This document shows, in pieces, positions 33,362-40,954 of a DNA stretch of 64,000 nucleotides. The notes under the pieces are model-generated. The model was not told the origin of the DNA. It saw only the letters and a list, made by a program, of their open reading frames with translations, and ran no database searches. How positions within the stretch are numbered: the stretch's first letter is position 1; each line of letters starts with the position of its first letter. Source of the DNA: Herpetosiphon gulosus (GTDB lineage Bacteria > Chloroflexota > Chloroflexia > Chloroflexales > Herpetosiphonaceae); contig NZ_BAABRU010000009.1 in the NCBI RefSeq assembly GCF_039545135.1, positions 186,001 through 250,000 on the forward strand, written 5' to 3'. The translations under genes and the position numbers were made by a program.

Positions 33362-34573
33362 ATGTCAATTAAAGCTGATCGCTGGATTAAGCGCATGGCT
33401 CAAGAGCATGGCATGATCGAGCCATTTGTTGATGGGCAAGTGCGCGGCGGAGTCGTTTCGTATGGCTTATCGTCGTATGGCTACGATATTCGAATTGCTG
33501 ATGAATTTAAGATTTTCACCAATGTTAATTCGGCAATTATCGACCCCAAAAACTTCGATCCGCGCTCGTTTGTCGATGTTAAAGCTGATGTGTGTATCAT
33601 TCCACCAAACTCGTTTGTGCTTTGCCGCACGATCGAATACTTCCGCATTCCGCGCAATGTGTTGTGTGTTTGTGTCGGCAAATCGACCTATGCCCGTTGT
33701 TTTAGTGGCGATACACGAGTTGCGCTGGTTGATGGCACCAACCCAACCTTGGCCGAAATGGCCAAACGTTCAGAGCAGGGCGAGTTATTTTGGGGCTATA
33801 GCATTGGGCCAAATGGCCGAATTATCGTGACCCTGCTAGAGCAACCGCGCTATATCGGTCGCGATAGCTTGCTAGAAATCACGCTTGATAATAATCAGAC
33901 CATTCAATGCACACCCGATCATGAGTTTATGCGCCGCGATGGCACGATGGTGCAAGCAGCAAATCTACGCCCAAATGATTCATTGATGCCATTGTATCGC
34001 CAACTTTTTCGCGGCTATGAGATGGTCTATCAATTGATTAATGGCCATTATTTCCCAACCCATCGCCTAGCCGATGAGTGGAATATTCGCCATAATATTT
34101 ACGCCGATCAAGCCAATACCCATCGCCAGCTGCGCCAACCAGCAACTTCTCAATCGATCTACACGTTAAATGATCAGCGTAATCAAACGAACCAGCAGCA
34201 TTATCGCCAAGCGCTACCTATACAAAACTCACAGCAACCAGTCAATCACAAAATCACCGCGATCAAGGAATTGGCTGGCACGCACGATGTTTATTGTTTG
34301 TCGGTGCCTGAGGCTGGTAATTTTGCGCTTGATGCAGGGGTTTTTGTTTCAAATTGTGGTCTGATCGCGAATGTAACGCCCTTCGAGCCTGGTTGGGAAG
34401 GCTATGTGACAATCGAAATTAGCAATACAACGCCCTTGCCAGCCAAAATCTATGCCAATGAAGGGATTGCCCAAGTGTTGTTTTTCGAGGGTGACGAGTT
34501 GCCAGAAGTGGCCTATGACGATCGTTCGGGCAAATATCAAGGCCAAACTGGCGTGACCTTGCCACGAATTTAA
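33362..34573 (+). CDS. dcd: dCTP deaminase containing an intein
   Basis: A 403-residue precursor. Exteins (residues 1-112 and 332-403, 184 together) form a normal-length dCTP deaminase, which makes dUTP from dCTP for thymidylate synthesis. The conserved nucleotide-binding motif GKSTYAR, then CGLIANVTP, is split by the intein exactly at R/C. Further family motifs are YGLSSYGYDIRI and the catalytic Glu in YVTIEISN. Until splicing the active site cannot form. AAGGAG precedes the ATG, and the gene follows the receiver-HTH gene by 9 bases, so the two are probably co-transcribed. Confidence 0.94.
   Translation: MSIKADRWIKRMAQEHGMIEPFVDGQVRGGVVSYGLSSYGYDIRIADEFKIFTNVNSAIIDPKNFDPRSFVDVKADVCIIPPNSFVLCRTIEYFRIPRNVLCVCVGKSTYARCFSGDTRVALVDGTNPTLAEMAKRSEQGELFWGYSIGPNGRIIVTLLEQPRYIGRDSLLEITLDNNQTIQCTPDHEFMRRDGTMVQAANLRPNDSLMPLYRQLFRGYEMVYQLINGHYFPTHRLADEWNIRHNIYADQANTHRQLRQPATSQSIYTLNDQRNQTNQQHYRQALPIQNSQQPVNHKITAIKELAGTHDVYCLSVPEAGNFALDAGVFVSNCGLIANVTPFEPGWEGYVTIEISNTTPLPAKIYANEGIAQVLFFEGDELPEVAYDDRSGKYQGQTGVTLPRI
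33698..34354 (+). mobile_element. Intein in dcd (219 residues, decayed endonuclease region)
   Basis: It begins with Cys (CFSGDTRVALVDG, block A) and has block B as IQCTPDHEFM and blocks F/G as HDVYCLSVPEAGNFALD and GVFVSN, followed by Cys of the C-extein. The last residue is Asn and the penultimate one is Ser instead of the usual His. Between the splicing blocks lies about 100 residues with GYEMVYQLINGHYFPTHRLA, reminiscent of HNH homing endonucleases. The catalytic His-His and Asp-Phe-Asn segment expected after THRQL is missing, so mobility is probably lost while splicing is kept. The insertion is in the most conserved dCTP deaminase motif, typical for inteins. Confidence 0.92.
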
Positions 34574-34582
34574 TTCATTAAT

Positions 34583-34611
34583 TTGGCCATTTTAATAAAT
34601 CAGCATACAAT
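34583..34611 (+). promoter_or_regulatory. Promoter of acpS
   Basis: TTGGCC (34583-34588), a 17-base spacer and TACAAT (34606-34611) lie 45 bases before the acpS start. Confidence 0.55.
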
Positions 34612-34655
34612 ACAAACAACCACCATGTTCGTGGTAGCGAGGAAGTGAATACTTT

Positions 34656-35039
34656 ATGCTGGTAACAGGTGTTGATTTAATCGAGATCGACCGGATCAAT
34701 CAAGCAGTATCACGTTGGGGTCAGCGTTTTGCCCGTCGGGTTTGGACTGAAGCAGAATGGTTGCGCTGTCGTGATAGTGCTCAGTCGTTAGCGGCACGTT
34801 GGGCGGCCAAGGAAGCCGCCGCGAAAGCCCTCGGTGTTGGCCTCAAAGGGATCGGCCACCCTGCATGTGCCGTCGCATGGCGTGAAATCGAAGTTGCTAA
34901 CGACACTCAAGGCAAGCCAATGTTGCGGCTCCACGGCGCAGCCCAACAACGAGCCAACGAACTAGGCATTCGCCATTGGTCAGTCAGCCTTTCGCATAGC
35001 GGCGATCAAGCGATCGCGTTTGTGGTGGGCATGGGCTAG
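34656..35039 (+). CDS. acpS: Holo-[acyl-carrier-protein] synthase
   Basis: A 127-residue phosphopantetheinyl transferase of standard AcpS length, which moves 4'-phosphopantetheine from CoA to the Ser of acyl carrier protein. The magnesium-binding Asp is in VTGVDLIEIDRI and the Glu in ARWAAKEAAAKALG. The C-terminal SVSLSHSGDQAIAFVV completes the fold. GAGGAAGTGA lies upstream of the ATG. It has its own promoter and a terminator behind it. Confidence 0.95.
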   Translation: MLVTGVDLIEIDRINQAVSRWGQRFARRVWTEAEWLRCRDSAQSLAARWAAKEAAAKALGVGLKGIGHPACAVAWREIEVANDTQGKPMLRLHGAAQQRANELGIRHWSVSLSHSGDQAIAFVVGMG

Positions 35040-35058
35040 ATCAAACGGATCGTAAACT

Positions 35059-35084
35059 ACCACGCCCTTTGTGGGCGTGGTTTT
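35059..35084 (+). terminator. Terminator of acpS
   Basis: ACCACGCCC (35059-35067) pairs with GGGCGTGGT (35073-35081) around a 5-base loop and is followed by TTTTA. Confidence 0.85.
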
Positions 35085-35104
35085 AGGTTGTAATGGATAC
35101 CCCC

Positions 35105-35230
35105 CTAGCCCCTCCTTTCAAGGGTACATTGTTCACCAGCATTGCGGATCACCACCCTTCCGTCCCGCCTCAAGGCGGGAAACGTCGGGGGCTTTAATCC
35201 CCCGACACCCCCTCAAGGATATGTGGTGGT
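35105..35230. repeat. Dispersed repeat, family B (long copy)
   Basis: It includes GGATCACCACCCTTCCG, the palindrome CCCGCCTCAAGGCGGG and the hairpin GTCGGGGGCTTTAATCCCCCGAC, and ends CCCCCTCAAGGAT. It is the reverse complement relative of 28075-28140. Flanking GTGGTGAACAGGCATCCACC and TTGTTCACCAGCATTGCGG suggest a larger inverted layout reaching to about 35,255. Confidence 0.65.
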
Positions 35231-35306
35231 GAACAGGCATCCACCGATGAACTACGGGATTGGTGGTTCACAACGGAAAACGACTAAAAACCTTCCCTTG
35301 TAAGCT

Positions 35307-35350
35307 AGCCCCGCTCCCGCCGCAGTGGGCGAGGGGTTGGGGGTGAGGGA
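35307..35350. repeat. Dispersed repeat, family A (half copy)
   Basis: CCCCGCTCCCGCCGCAGTGGGCGAGGGGTTGGGGGTGAGGG matches the right half of full family A copies. It ends seven bases before the stop of the restriction-modification gene. Confidence 0.65.
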
Positions 35351-35356
35351 ACTCGG

Positions 35357-38300
35357 CTAAAGGCTAATTGAACTCAGTTGCTTGATAATCGCTACGGTTT
35401 TGATGCTGACCGTGATCACTTGTTTGAGCAGGCGTACAATCGCCTCAGGATCATCAAGGTCGTTGGGATCGCTGGTGATGCCGCTGCGCTTGTCGGTGCT
35501 CACTTGATATTGGTCAATCACCCATTCGAGCGCCGAGCGGTTGCCCAAGCGATAGTCGTAAACTTCGGCGGGAATGCCTTCAAGCGTCAAGGCTTGGTTG
35601 TAGTTGATTGCGCTTTTGTCGCGGCTTAATCGCATTTTCTCGACCCGCCATGTCCATGGTACAGCGCGATTTTCGCTGTGCTTGAGTTTATATTCGGGTT
35701 GTTGTTCGTAGTTCAGGTGCAATTCGGCCAATTGGCGACCTGCCGCGCTTAGTTGTTCGATTTCGCTTGGCGCAAGCAATGGGATGCGCGGTAGCTCAAG
35801 TTTGAGGTTGGCAGCATAGCGCTCACGATAGCTTGGCACGTGCAATAACCCATAGACGTAGTAGAAAATCGCCCATTTATCGAAATTGGGGTTGCCAGTA
35901 TGCGTTTGAAAATGCTGTAATGCCCAATCGCTAATGTTCTCGCGCCGATTGCTGCCATCTTCGTCGTAAATGTAGAATGGGAAGCACTGAGATCCACCTT
36001 GAGGTTGCATTTCAGGGATGAGATTAGTCATTAGTGTATACATTGGTATTTCCGTACCAGTTTTAACTTGAATCAAAAGATTCTCTGATTCTTGTAAAGA
36101 TGAGGGGAATATTTTATATTGACTATATCTTCTTTGATTAAGAATCGAATCAAAATATAAGAACTTTTTTACAAAAGGACGATAGAAAGATTTCCTAATT
36201 TTATTCTTATCAAAATTGATATCTACATTTTTGATTAAAGCATTTTTTAGCAAATCTGTCCACTTTATTTTAGTTTCATCATTATTAACAAAACTATCAA
36301 CATCAGGTTTATTATTTTTTAACCAACGGAGCTTTTCATAATCATAAAATAATAGCATATTCTTGATATTTATTTCTAGAGCTTCTTGGTTAAAGTTGTA
36401 TGCCCAAGCATCGCGATTGGTTGAAACGCCCAAACTATAAGTATTGAAAATCGTCGATTCTGCGCCAACGCTGCCAGAGCGAGCCTCTTTGCTGCCAATT
36501 GGTACAAATGTGGCGAAATCGTCGCTCATGCCCTCGGTGATCCATGTGCCATTGTTGGTAGGCTGCAATTGTTGCCAAGCAATCGCCCGATAATCGGCGT
36601 GCTGGTTGAGATAACTATATTTCTCACCGCGCCGCCACCATTCATCCAAACGGGCATAATGCAACTCGGCCTGTTGGCGCTGGGGATATTTGGCGCGATT
36701 ACGAATCAATAAGGTAATGGCCACGCTTACCTGAATGCCAAACACATTGTGGGTTGTGCCCGAAAGCTTGGGATTTTTGCGCACATTGCCGCCCAAATCG
36801 AGCACATAGATGCTGGTAAAATCCTTCAGCAACTCCTTGCGCATGCCATCGAAGGCAATTTGCTCGACAAACGAGCCATTGCTGACATAGGCAATCACCC
36901 CATCGTTATCGCCGAGGCGATCGGTAGCCCAACGAAAAAAGCGCGAATACATATCATAGAGCTTGGTTTGCAACGATGCTTTCGACGATTTGGCATAGGT
37001 TTGGCGAATTCGCGCATCGACATGCGGATATTTACGATTTTTATTATTATCATTTTCATTTTGCTGGCCGACGTTATAGGGTGGATTGCCAATAATCACA
37101 AAAATTGGTGCATCTTGCTGTTGTTGCACCCGTTGAGCATTTTCGGGCACAAACATCGAAGCTTGGCGCTTATTGGCTTCCATCTCTAAAGTATCGGCAA
37201 AACAAATGCCTTCAAATGGCGCATAATTCTGGGTGCGATCATAAAATTCATGTTCAATATTTTGGGCCGCGATGTAATAGGGCAACAGCAAAAGTTCATT
37301 ACAATGCAACTCATGGCGATATTTATGCTCAAGCGTGCTATTTTGCAATTGATTCAAAATTTCGAGCATAAACGTACCTGTGCCAACGCAGGGATCGAGC
37401 ACATGTACCCCTTTATCGCTCAAACTAGAATCGAATTGATCGCGCAATAATTGCTCGACTGACGCAACCATCCAGCGCACAATCGGCGCAGGCGTATAGA
37501 CAATCCCGTGCGTATCGGCGATATCAGTGGAATAGCCTTGGAAAAACTGCTCATAGACCGTATTTAAAAAGGTTGACTTCTCGCTATAATCGCTGATCGT
37601 TCGGGCCGAATTTTCAATCGCCTTATAAAAATAATCGAGGCTAGCCAAAAACTTATCGCGGCTAAATGCGCGTTTGGTTAATACCGCAATTACTTTTTCC
37701 AATTCGGCGGCGATTGCATTACGGCGCACAAAATCGGGGTTATCGAAAACCGAGCGAAAAATCCGTTCAGTCAACAAATGCTGAATCAACATCTCCTCGA
37801 CTTGCTGCTCACTGGTTTGGGGGTTGAGCGAACTTCGACACAGCGCCACAAAACTATCGAACGCCAGTTTAAAATCGCGGCTATGCTTTTGCTCGTTGGC
37901 AATAATTTCGGCGACACTGGCGGCCAAATCAGGAATTTCACGCCGAAAGCGAGCGACCGCCAAGTGAAAATCATCGACTTGTGGCTCGGTATAACTAAAA
38001 AATGCTTCGAGCAAGCGCACCAACTGGCGGTCATCGTGCATATCGATGCTCAACACCCGCTGATTATTTTGGTATAACACCGCTTGGCGGCTATTTTCAA
38101 ATAAACTATTTTTGGTGGGATAGCCTGCGCGGAGCTTATTGCTAATTTCGCGTTCCAAATCATCGGCGGGATCTTTAGCTTCCCAAATGCCACGGCGCAA
38201 CTTGAGGCTATCGCGCAGTTCGCCATCGAAGCGCAGCGCTTTGCGCGAACCGAGGGCCAGAGTTTGCTCAGCAACTAGGGTCATACCCCAAGCGCGGCCA

Positions 38301-38422
38301 GCCTCGCTCAACAAATTTTGAAAGGCATTGCGAATCGCACCTTCGTTGAGACCACCAGCCTTCATCACCCGCGCCAATTCAGCACGATAGGTATTCAGCA
38401 CCTTGGGGGCAATCGTTGGCAT
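35357..38422 (-). CDS. Single-chain restriction-modification enzyme (N6-adenine methylase, type ISP-like C-terminus)
   Basis: A 1,021-residue enzyme that likely both methylates and cuts DNA. N-terminal PD-(D/E)xK-like site: D66 in FDGELRD with GIWEAKD (E81, K83). Methyltransferase motif I is LDPCVGTGTFMLEIL (343-355). Motif IV is IGNPPYNVG (445-452), an N6-adenine type. The C-terminal half has the specificity region. Its end (NFDKWAIFYYVYGLLHVPSYRERYAANLKLELPRIP-type segment) resembles the type ISP C-terminal domain. No helicase motifs are seen, so it is shorter than LlaGI-like type ISP enzymes. GGGAG precedes the ATG. No separate cognate subunit is adjacent. Confidence 0.9.
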   Translation of the reverse strand: MPTIAPKVLNTYRAELARVMKAGGLNEGAIRNAFQNLLSEAGRAWGMTLVAEQTLALGSRKALRFDGELRDSLKLRRGIWEAKDPADDLEREISNKLRAGYPTKNSLFENSRQAVLYQNNQRVLSIDMHDDRQLVRLLEAFFSYTEPQVDDFHLAVARFRREIPDLAASVAEIIANEQKHSRDFKLAFDSFVALCRSSLNPQTSEQQVEEMLIQHLLTERIFRSVFDNPDFVRRNAIAAELEKVIAVLTKRAFSRDKFLASLDYFYKAIENSARTISDYSEKSTFLNTVYEQFFQGYSTDIADTHGIVYTPAPIVRWMVASVEQLLRDQFDSSLSDKGVHVLDPCVGTGTFMLEILNQLQNSTLEHKYRHELHCNELLLLPYYIAAQNIEHEFYDRTQNYAPFEGICFADTLEMEANKRQASMFVPENAQRVQQQQDAPIFVIIGNPPYNVGQQNENDNNKNRKYPHVDARIRQTYAKSSKASLQTKLYDMYSRFFRWATDRLGDNDGVIAYVSNGSFVEQIAFDGMRKELLKDFTSIYVLDLGGNVRKNPKLSGTTHNVFGIQVSVAITLLIRNRAKYPQRQQAELHYARLDEWWRRGEKYSYLNQHADYRAIAWQQLQPTNNGTWITEGMSDDFATFVPIGSKEARSGSVGAESTIFNTYSLGVSTNRDAWAYNFNQEALEINIKNMLLFYDYEKLRWLKNNKPDVDSFVNNDETKIKWTDLLKNALIKNVDINFDKNKIRKSFYRPFVKKFLYFDSILNQRRYSQYKIFPSSLQESENLLIQVKTGTEIPMYTLMTNLIPEMQPQGGSQCFPFYIYDEDGSNRRENISDWALQHFQTHTGNPNFDKWAIFYYVYGLLHVPSYRERYAANLKLELPRIPLLAPSEIEQLSAAGRQLAELHLNYEQQPEYKLKHSENRAVPWTWRVEKMRLSRDKSAINYNQALTLEGIPAEVYDYRLGNRSALEWVIDQYQVSTDKRSGITSDPNDLDDPEAIVRLLKQVITVSIKTVAIIKQLSSISL
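36010..36390. other. AT-rich segment inside the restriction-modification gene
   Basis: This part, residues of about 678-804, is clearly richer in A/T than the rest of the gene and the flanking genes. It uses AAA, AAT, ATT and TTT codons densely (for example NNKPDVDSFVNNDETKIKW, NFDKNKIRKSFYRPF). It falls in the expected target-recognition part and looks like a swapped-in specificity module. Confidence 0.75.
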
Positions 38423-38491
38423 AACAACTCCCTATTCACTACGCACACTTGTACGATTATAGCATAGGGCGATGTCGGATGTTTGTGCTTT

Positions 38492-39148
38492 TTAATAACT
38501 TTCGCGCTGATGCAAGCCATGCTCAACTGCCAACAAAGCTGCTTGGGTTCGATCAGCGACATCGAGCTTGGATAAAATGGTGCTAACGTGGTTACGAACC
38601 GTGCCCTCGGAAAGCCGCAATTGATCGGCAATGCTGGCATTGGTGTGGCCTGTGGCAATCAAATTGAGCACTGCTAGCTCGCGCTCAGTCAAACGGCCAG
38701 TTAATTGGCTGGCTGGTGGTTGATTGCGCGAGTTGGCAACTTGGCTCAGCAGGCGGGCAGTCACATTGGGGTCAACATAGGCTTTGCCCGAAACTGTGCC
38801 ACGAATCGCGCTGACCAAATCGATATGGGCCATATCCTTGAGTAAATAGCCTGCCGCACCAGCCCGAATTGCCTCAAACAACCACTCATCATCATCGTAG
38901 GTAGTCAACACTAAGATTTTAACCAGTGGCTGGGCTGCGCTAATTTGGCGCGTAGCCTCGATGCCATTCATAATCGGCATTTTCAGATCCATCAAAATCA
39001 GGTCTGGTTGCCAATCTGCGCTAAGTTGCACCGCCTCACGTCCATTGCTGGCGACTGCAACCACCTCAAGATCAGGCGCGAGATTCAGCATAATCGACAG
39101 GCCATCGCGCACAACCGCCTGATCATCACAAATTAATAGTTTGATCAT
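38492..39148 (-). CDS. NarL/LuxR-family response regulator
   Basis: A 218-residue regulator. The receiver (about 1-120) has IKLLICDDQAVVRDGL, phospho-acceptor Asp in PDLILMDLKMP (about 54), VLTTYDD and the Lys in GYLLKDM. The C-terminal LuxR HTH is LTERELAVLNLIATGHTNASIADQLRLSEGTVRNHVSTIL. It follows the histidine kinase gene with 3 bases between, so the two form one operon. Targets are likely its own region and the divergent giant surface-protein gene. Confidence 0.94.
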   Translation of the reverse strand: MIKLLICDDQAVVRDGLSIMLNLAPDLEVVAVASNGREAVQLSADWQPDLILMDLKMPIMNGIEATRQISAAQPLVKILVLTTYDDDEWLFEAIRAGAAGYLLKDMAHIDLVSAIRGTVSGKAYVDPNVTARLLSQVANSRNQPPASQLTGRLTERELAVLNLIATGHTNASIADQLRLSEGTVRNHVSTILSKLDVADRTQAALLAVEHGLHQRESY

Positions 39149-39151
39149 TGC

Positions 39152-40468
39152 TCAACCTTTTGTTGTAAAGCGTAATTCGACCAACGTGCCCAGCCCAAAC
39201 TTGCTACTGATGTTGAGTTGGCCGCCCAACTCAGCCGCTCGCTCATGCATGCCTGCGATGCCAAAATGATCAGCGCCCACAATCAATGTTGGTTCAAAGC
39301 CACAACCATCATCGCGCACTGTCAAACTTAATTCAGCCCCAACGCTGCTTAATTGGATACTCAAGTGTTGGGCATTGGCATGGCGAATCGCGTTGCGAAT
39401 TGCCTCTTGGGCCACACGATAGATGCAAGTTTCAAGTTCAAGCGCGAGTGGCGGTAGCTTTGGCGTAATAGTCAGCTCAAGTTCAATCTGAGTTGTACTC
39501 GCCAATTGTTCAGCCAACTGCTGGAGCGCCAACACCAAGCCCAAATCATCCAACGGGCGAGCGCGAAGGGCTTTGAGAGCCAAGCGGGTTTCTTGCAAGC
39601 CATGGCGGGCGGCTTCGAGCGCCGAATCTTGCAGCTTATGGCTGGTGGCTGGCTCAATTTCACGGTAGAGTTTGGCGGCTTCGAGCTGCACAATCAAGCC
39701 GCTTAGGGCATGGGCTAGGGTATCGTGTAACTCGCGGGCGACACGGTTGCGCTCACGGCTGATTGTTAAACGTTCTTGAGTGCCGGCATAATCACGTAAT
39801 TGCTCATGGGCTTGGATTAACGCCGCATTTTGCAGCCGCAAACGTTGTACCAAAGCTGATAGCGCATAGCCAAACACCAAAAACGTGCTAGTTTGAACAA
39901 TTGTGATTGCCACCGCTGAGCTAAACCGAGGTTCGCGCAGCAAAATTGGCAATAAAATTAATGCCCCGGTTGCAAAACAAAACCAGACCACCTGCCGCCA
40001 AGTATATTGCCAAGCCACAATCACCACTGCCACACATAGCATCGGGCACAAACGCATCACGACTAAGCCTGGCTCGGTAGTAATTGGGCCAGGCCCGCTG
40101 GTAATTAATGGGGTCAACAGAATTGGCACAACCGAAATCAACCCAATAATCAAGGGCATAAACACCCGCCCCAAACGCTGTTGCGCTACATCCCAAGTTG
40201 CTAAACCAAAAACCACTCCCGCCAAGGTGATATGAATCGCATAGTAGAACCATGGCAAGGGGCTCGTATCAGGGCGCGACATCAACGAAACCCAATCAAG
40301 ACCCGTTAAAATCAAAAAATAGCTAATCCAAAGCAAGGCCACACTTTGTAGGATGCGTTTGATCGATAGGCCACCACTGAATTGCTCAGCTTCATCGGCA
40401 TGATTGAGGCTGGGCAGAGCTTGGGTTTCTGCTAGTGGCAGACGTTTGGCAGAATCTTGGAATAACAT
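39152..40468 (-). CDS. NarL-type sensor histidine kinase
   Basis: A 438-residue membrane kinase. The N-terminal part has about six hydrophobic helices (SVALLWISYFLILTGLDW to VFGYALSALV, about 40-215) and no large outer domain, so sensing may be within the membrane. The HisKA_3 box RNRVARELHDTLAHALSGLIVQLEAA holds the phospho-acceptor His. The ATPase has VAQEAIRNAIRHANAQ (N box), VRDDGCGF and HFGIAGMHERAAELGG. The ATG at 40468 was chosen because AAGGAA lies 5 bases upstream. A longer frame begins 24 codons earlier without a ribosome site. Confidence 0.92.
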   Translation of the reverse strand: MLFQDSAKRLPLAETQALPSLNHADEAEQFSGGLSIKRILQSVALLWISYFLILTGLDWVSLMSRPDTSPLPWFYYAIHITLAGVVFGLATWDVAQQRLGRVFMPLIIGLISVVPILLTPLITSGPGPITTEPGLVVMRLCPMLCVAVVIVAWQYTWRQVVWFCFATGALILLPILLREPRFSSAVAITIVQTSTFLVFGYALSALVQRLRLQNAALIQAHEQLRDYAGTQERLTISRERNRVARELHDTLAHALSGLIVQLEAAKLYREIEPATSHKLQDSALEAARHGLQETRLALKALRARPLDDLGLVLALQQLAEQLASTTQIELELTITPKLPPLALELETCIYRVAQEAIRNAIRHANAQHLSIQLSSVGAELSLTVRDDGCGFEPTLIVGADHFGIAGMHERAAELGGQLNISSKFGLGTLVELRFTTKG

Positions 40469-40545
40469 AGGCGTTCCTTGCAGTGGTGGCGGGTTATCTA
40501 CTTCTCGTCGGAAATTGATTTCGAGTGATTTGGTATTCAATCCGT

Positions 40546-40660
40546 TCCCTCACCCCAACCCCTCGCCCACTGCGGCGGGCGAGGGGCATTCCACCAATTA
40601 TGCCAGGACGCTTCCCCCTCTCCTCGCTTGGCGGGAGAGGGGGCTAGGGGGTGAGGGCAT
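40546..40660. repeat. Dispersed palindromic repeat, family A (full copy)
   Basis: CCCTCACCCCAACCCCTCGCCCACTGCGGCGGGCGAGGGG begins it, and GGCGGGAGAGGGGGCTAGGGGGTGAGGG ends it, in mirrored orientation with two inner hairpins. It lies between the kinase gene and the giant gene. Confidence 0.75.
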
Positions 40661-40730
40661 TCCAACCGTCGCAAAAAATCTATCAACCCTCAGGCCATTA
40701 TAGCATGGCGGTTTGCGCCCTAGCAGTGCC

Positions 40731-40800
40731 AAATGTCACCATCCGCATGCCCCAAACAATGACAAATGTCATCCCCCTACTTTGGTCAAATAATGACATT
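40731..40800. promoter_or_regulatory. Repeated TGACA/TGTCA sites between kinase and giant gene
   Basis: AAATGTCA (40731-40738), the perfect inverted repeat ATGACA-AA-TGTCAT (40759-40772) and AATGACATT (40792-40800) share one core. Like-oriented cores are 33-34 bases apart, about three helical turns. A TATACT at 40830-40835 could be the -10 box for the giant gene. The adjacent NarL-type regulator is the best candidate binder. Confidence 0.5.
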
Positions 40801-40954
40801 TTGCACTCAAAAATTAATCAGCGACCGTGTATACTCCGCAAACGTTATCAGCCTTACACAATCGTGCTGCCCAAATTGGGCTAGTTTTGCCACATTTGCC
40901 TTAACTTGGTGGCTGTTAGTTGTGTTGCGTCTCTATCACGGCTTTGGAGGTTCC

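Noticed and set aside
36749-37189. A plus-strand 146-codon frame inside the restriction-modification gene
   Set aside because: Methylase motifs lie on the other strand at this place; the frame shows no domain.
35357-38422. A DISARM- or BREX-type defence island around the methylase
   Set aside because: Neighbours are acpS and a two-component system; no helicase, phospholipase D or phosphatase defence gene is present.
40766-40954. An upstream start for the giant protein
   Set aside because: It has no ribosome site and would include the repeated TGACA sites; the ATG at 40955 follows GGAGG and opens on a signal sequence.
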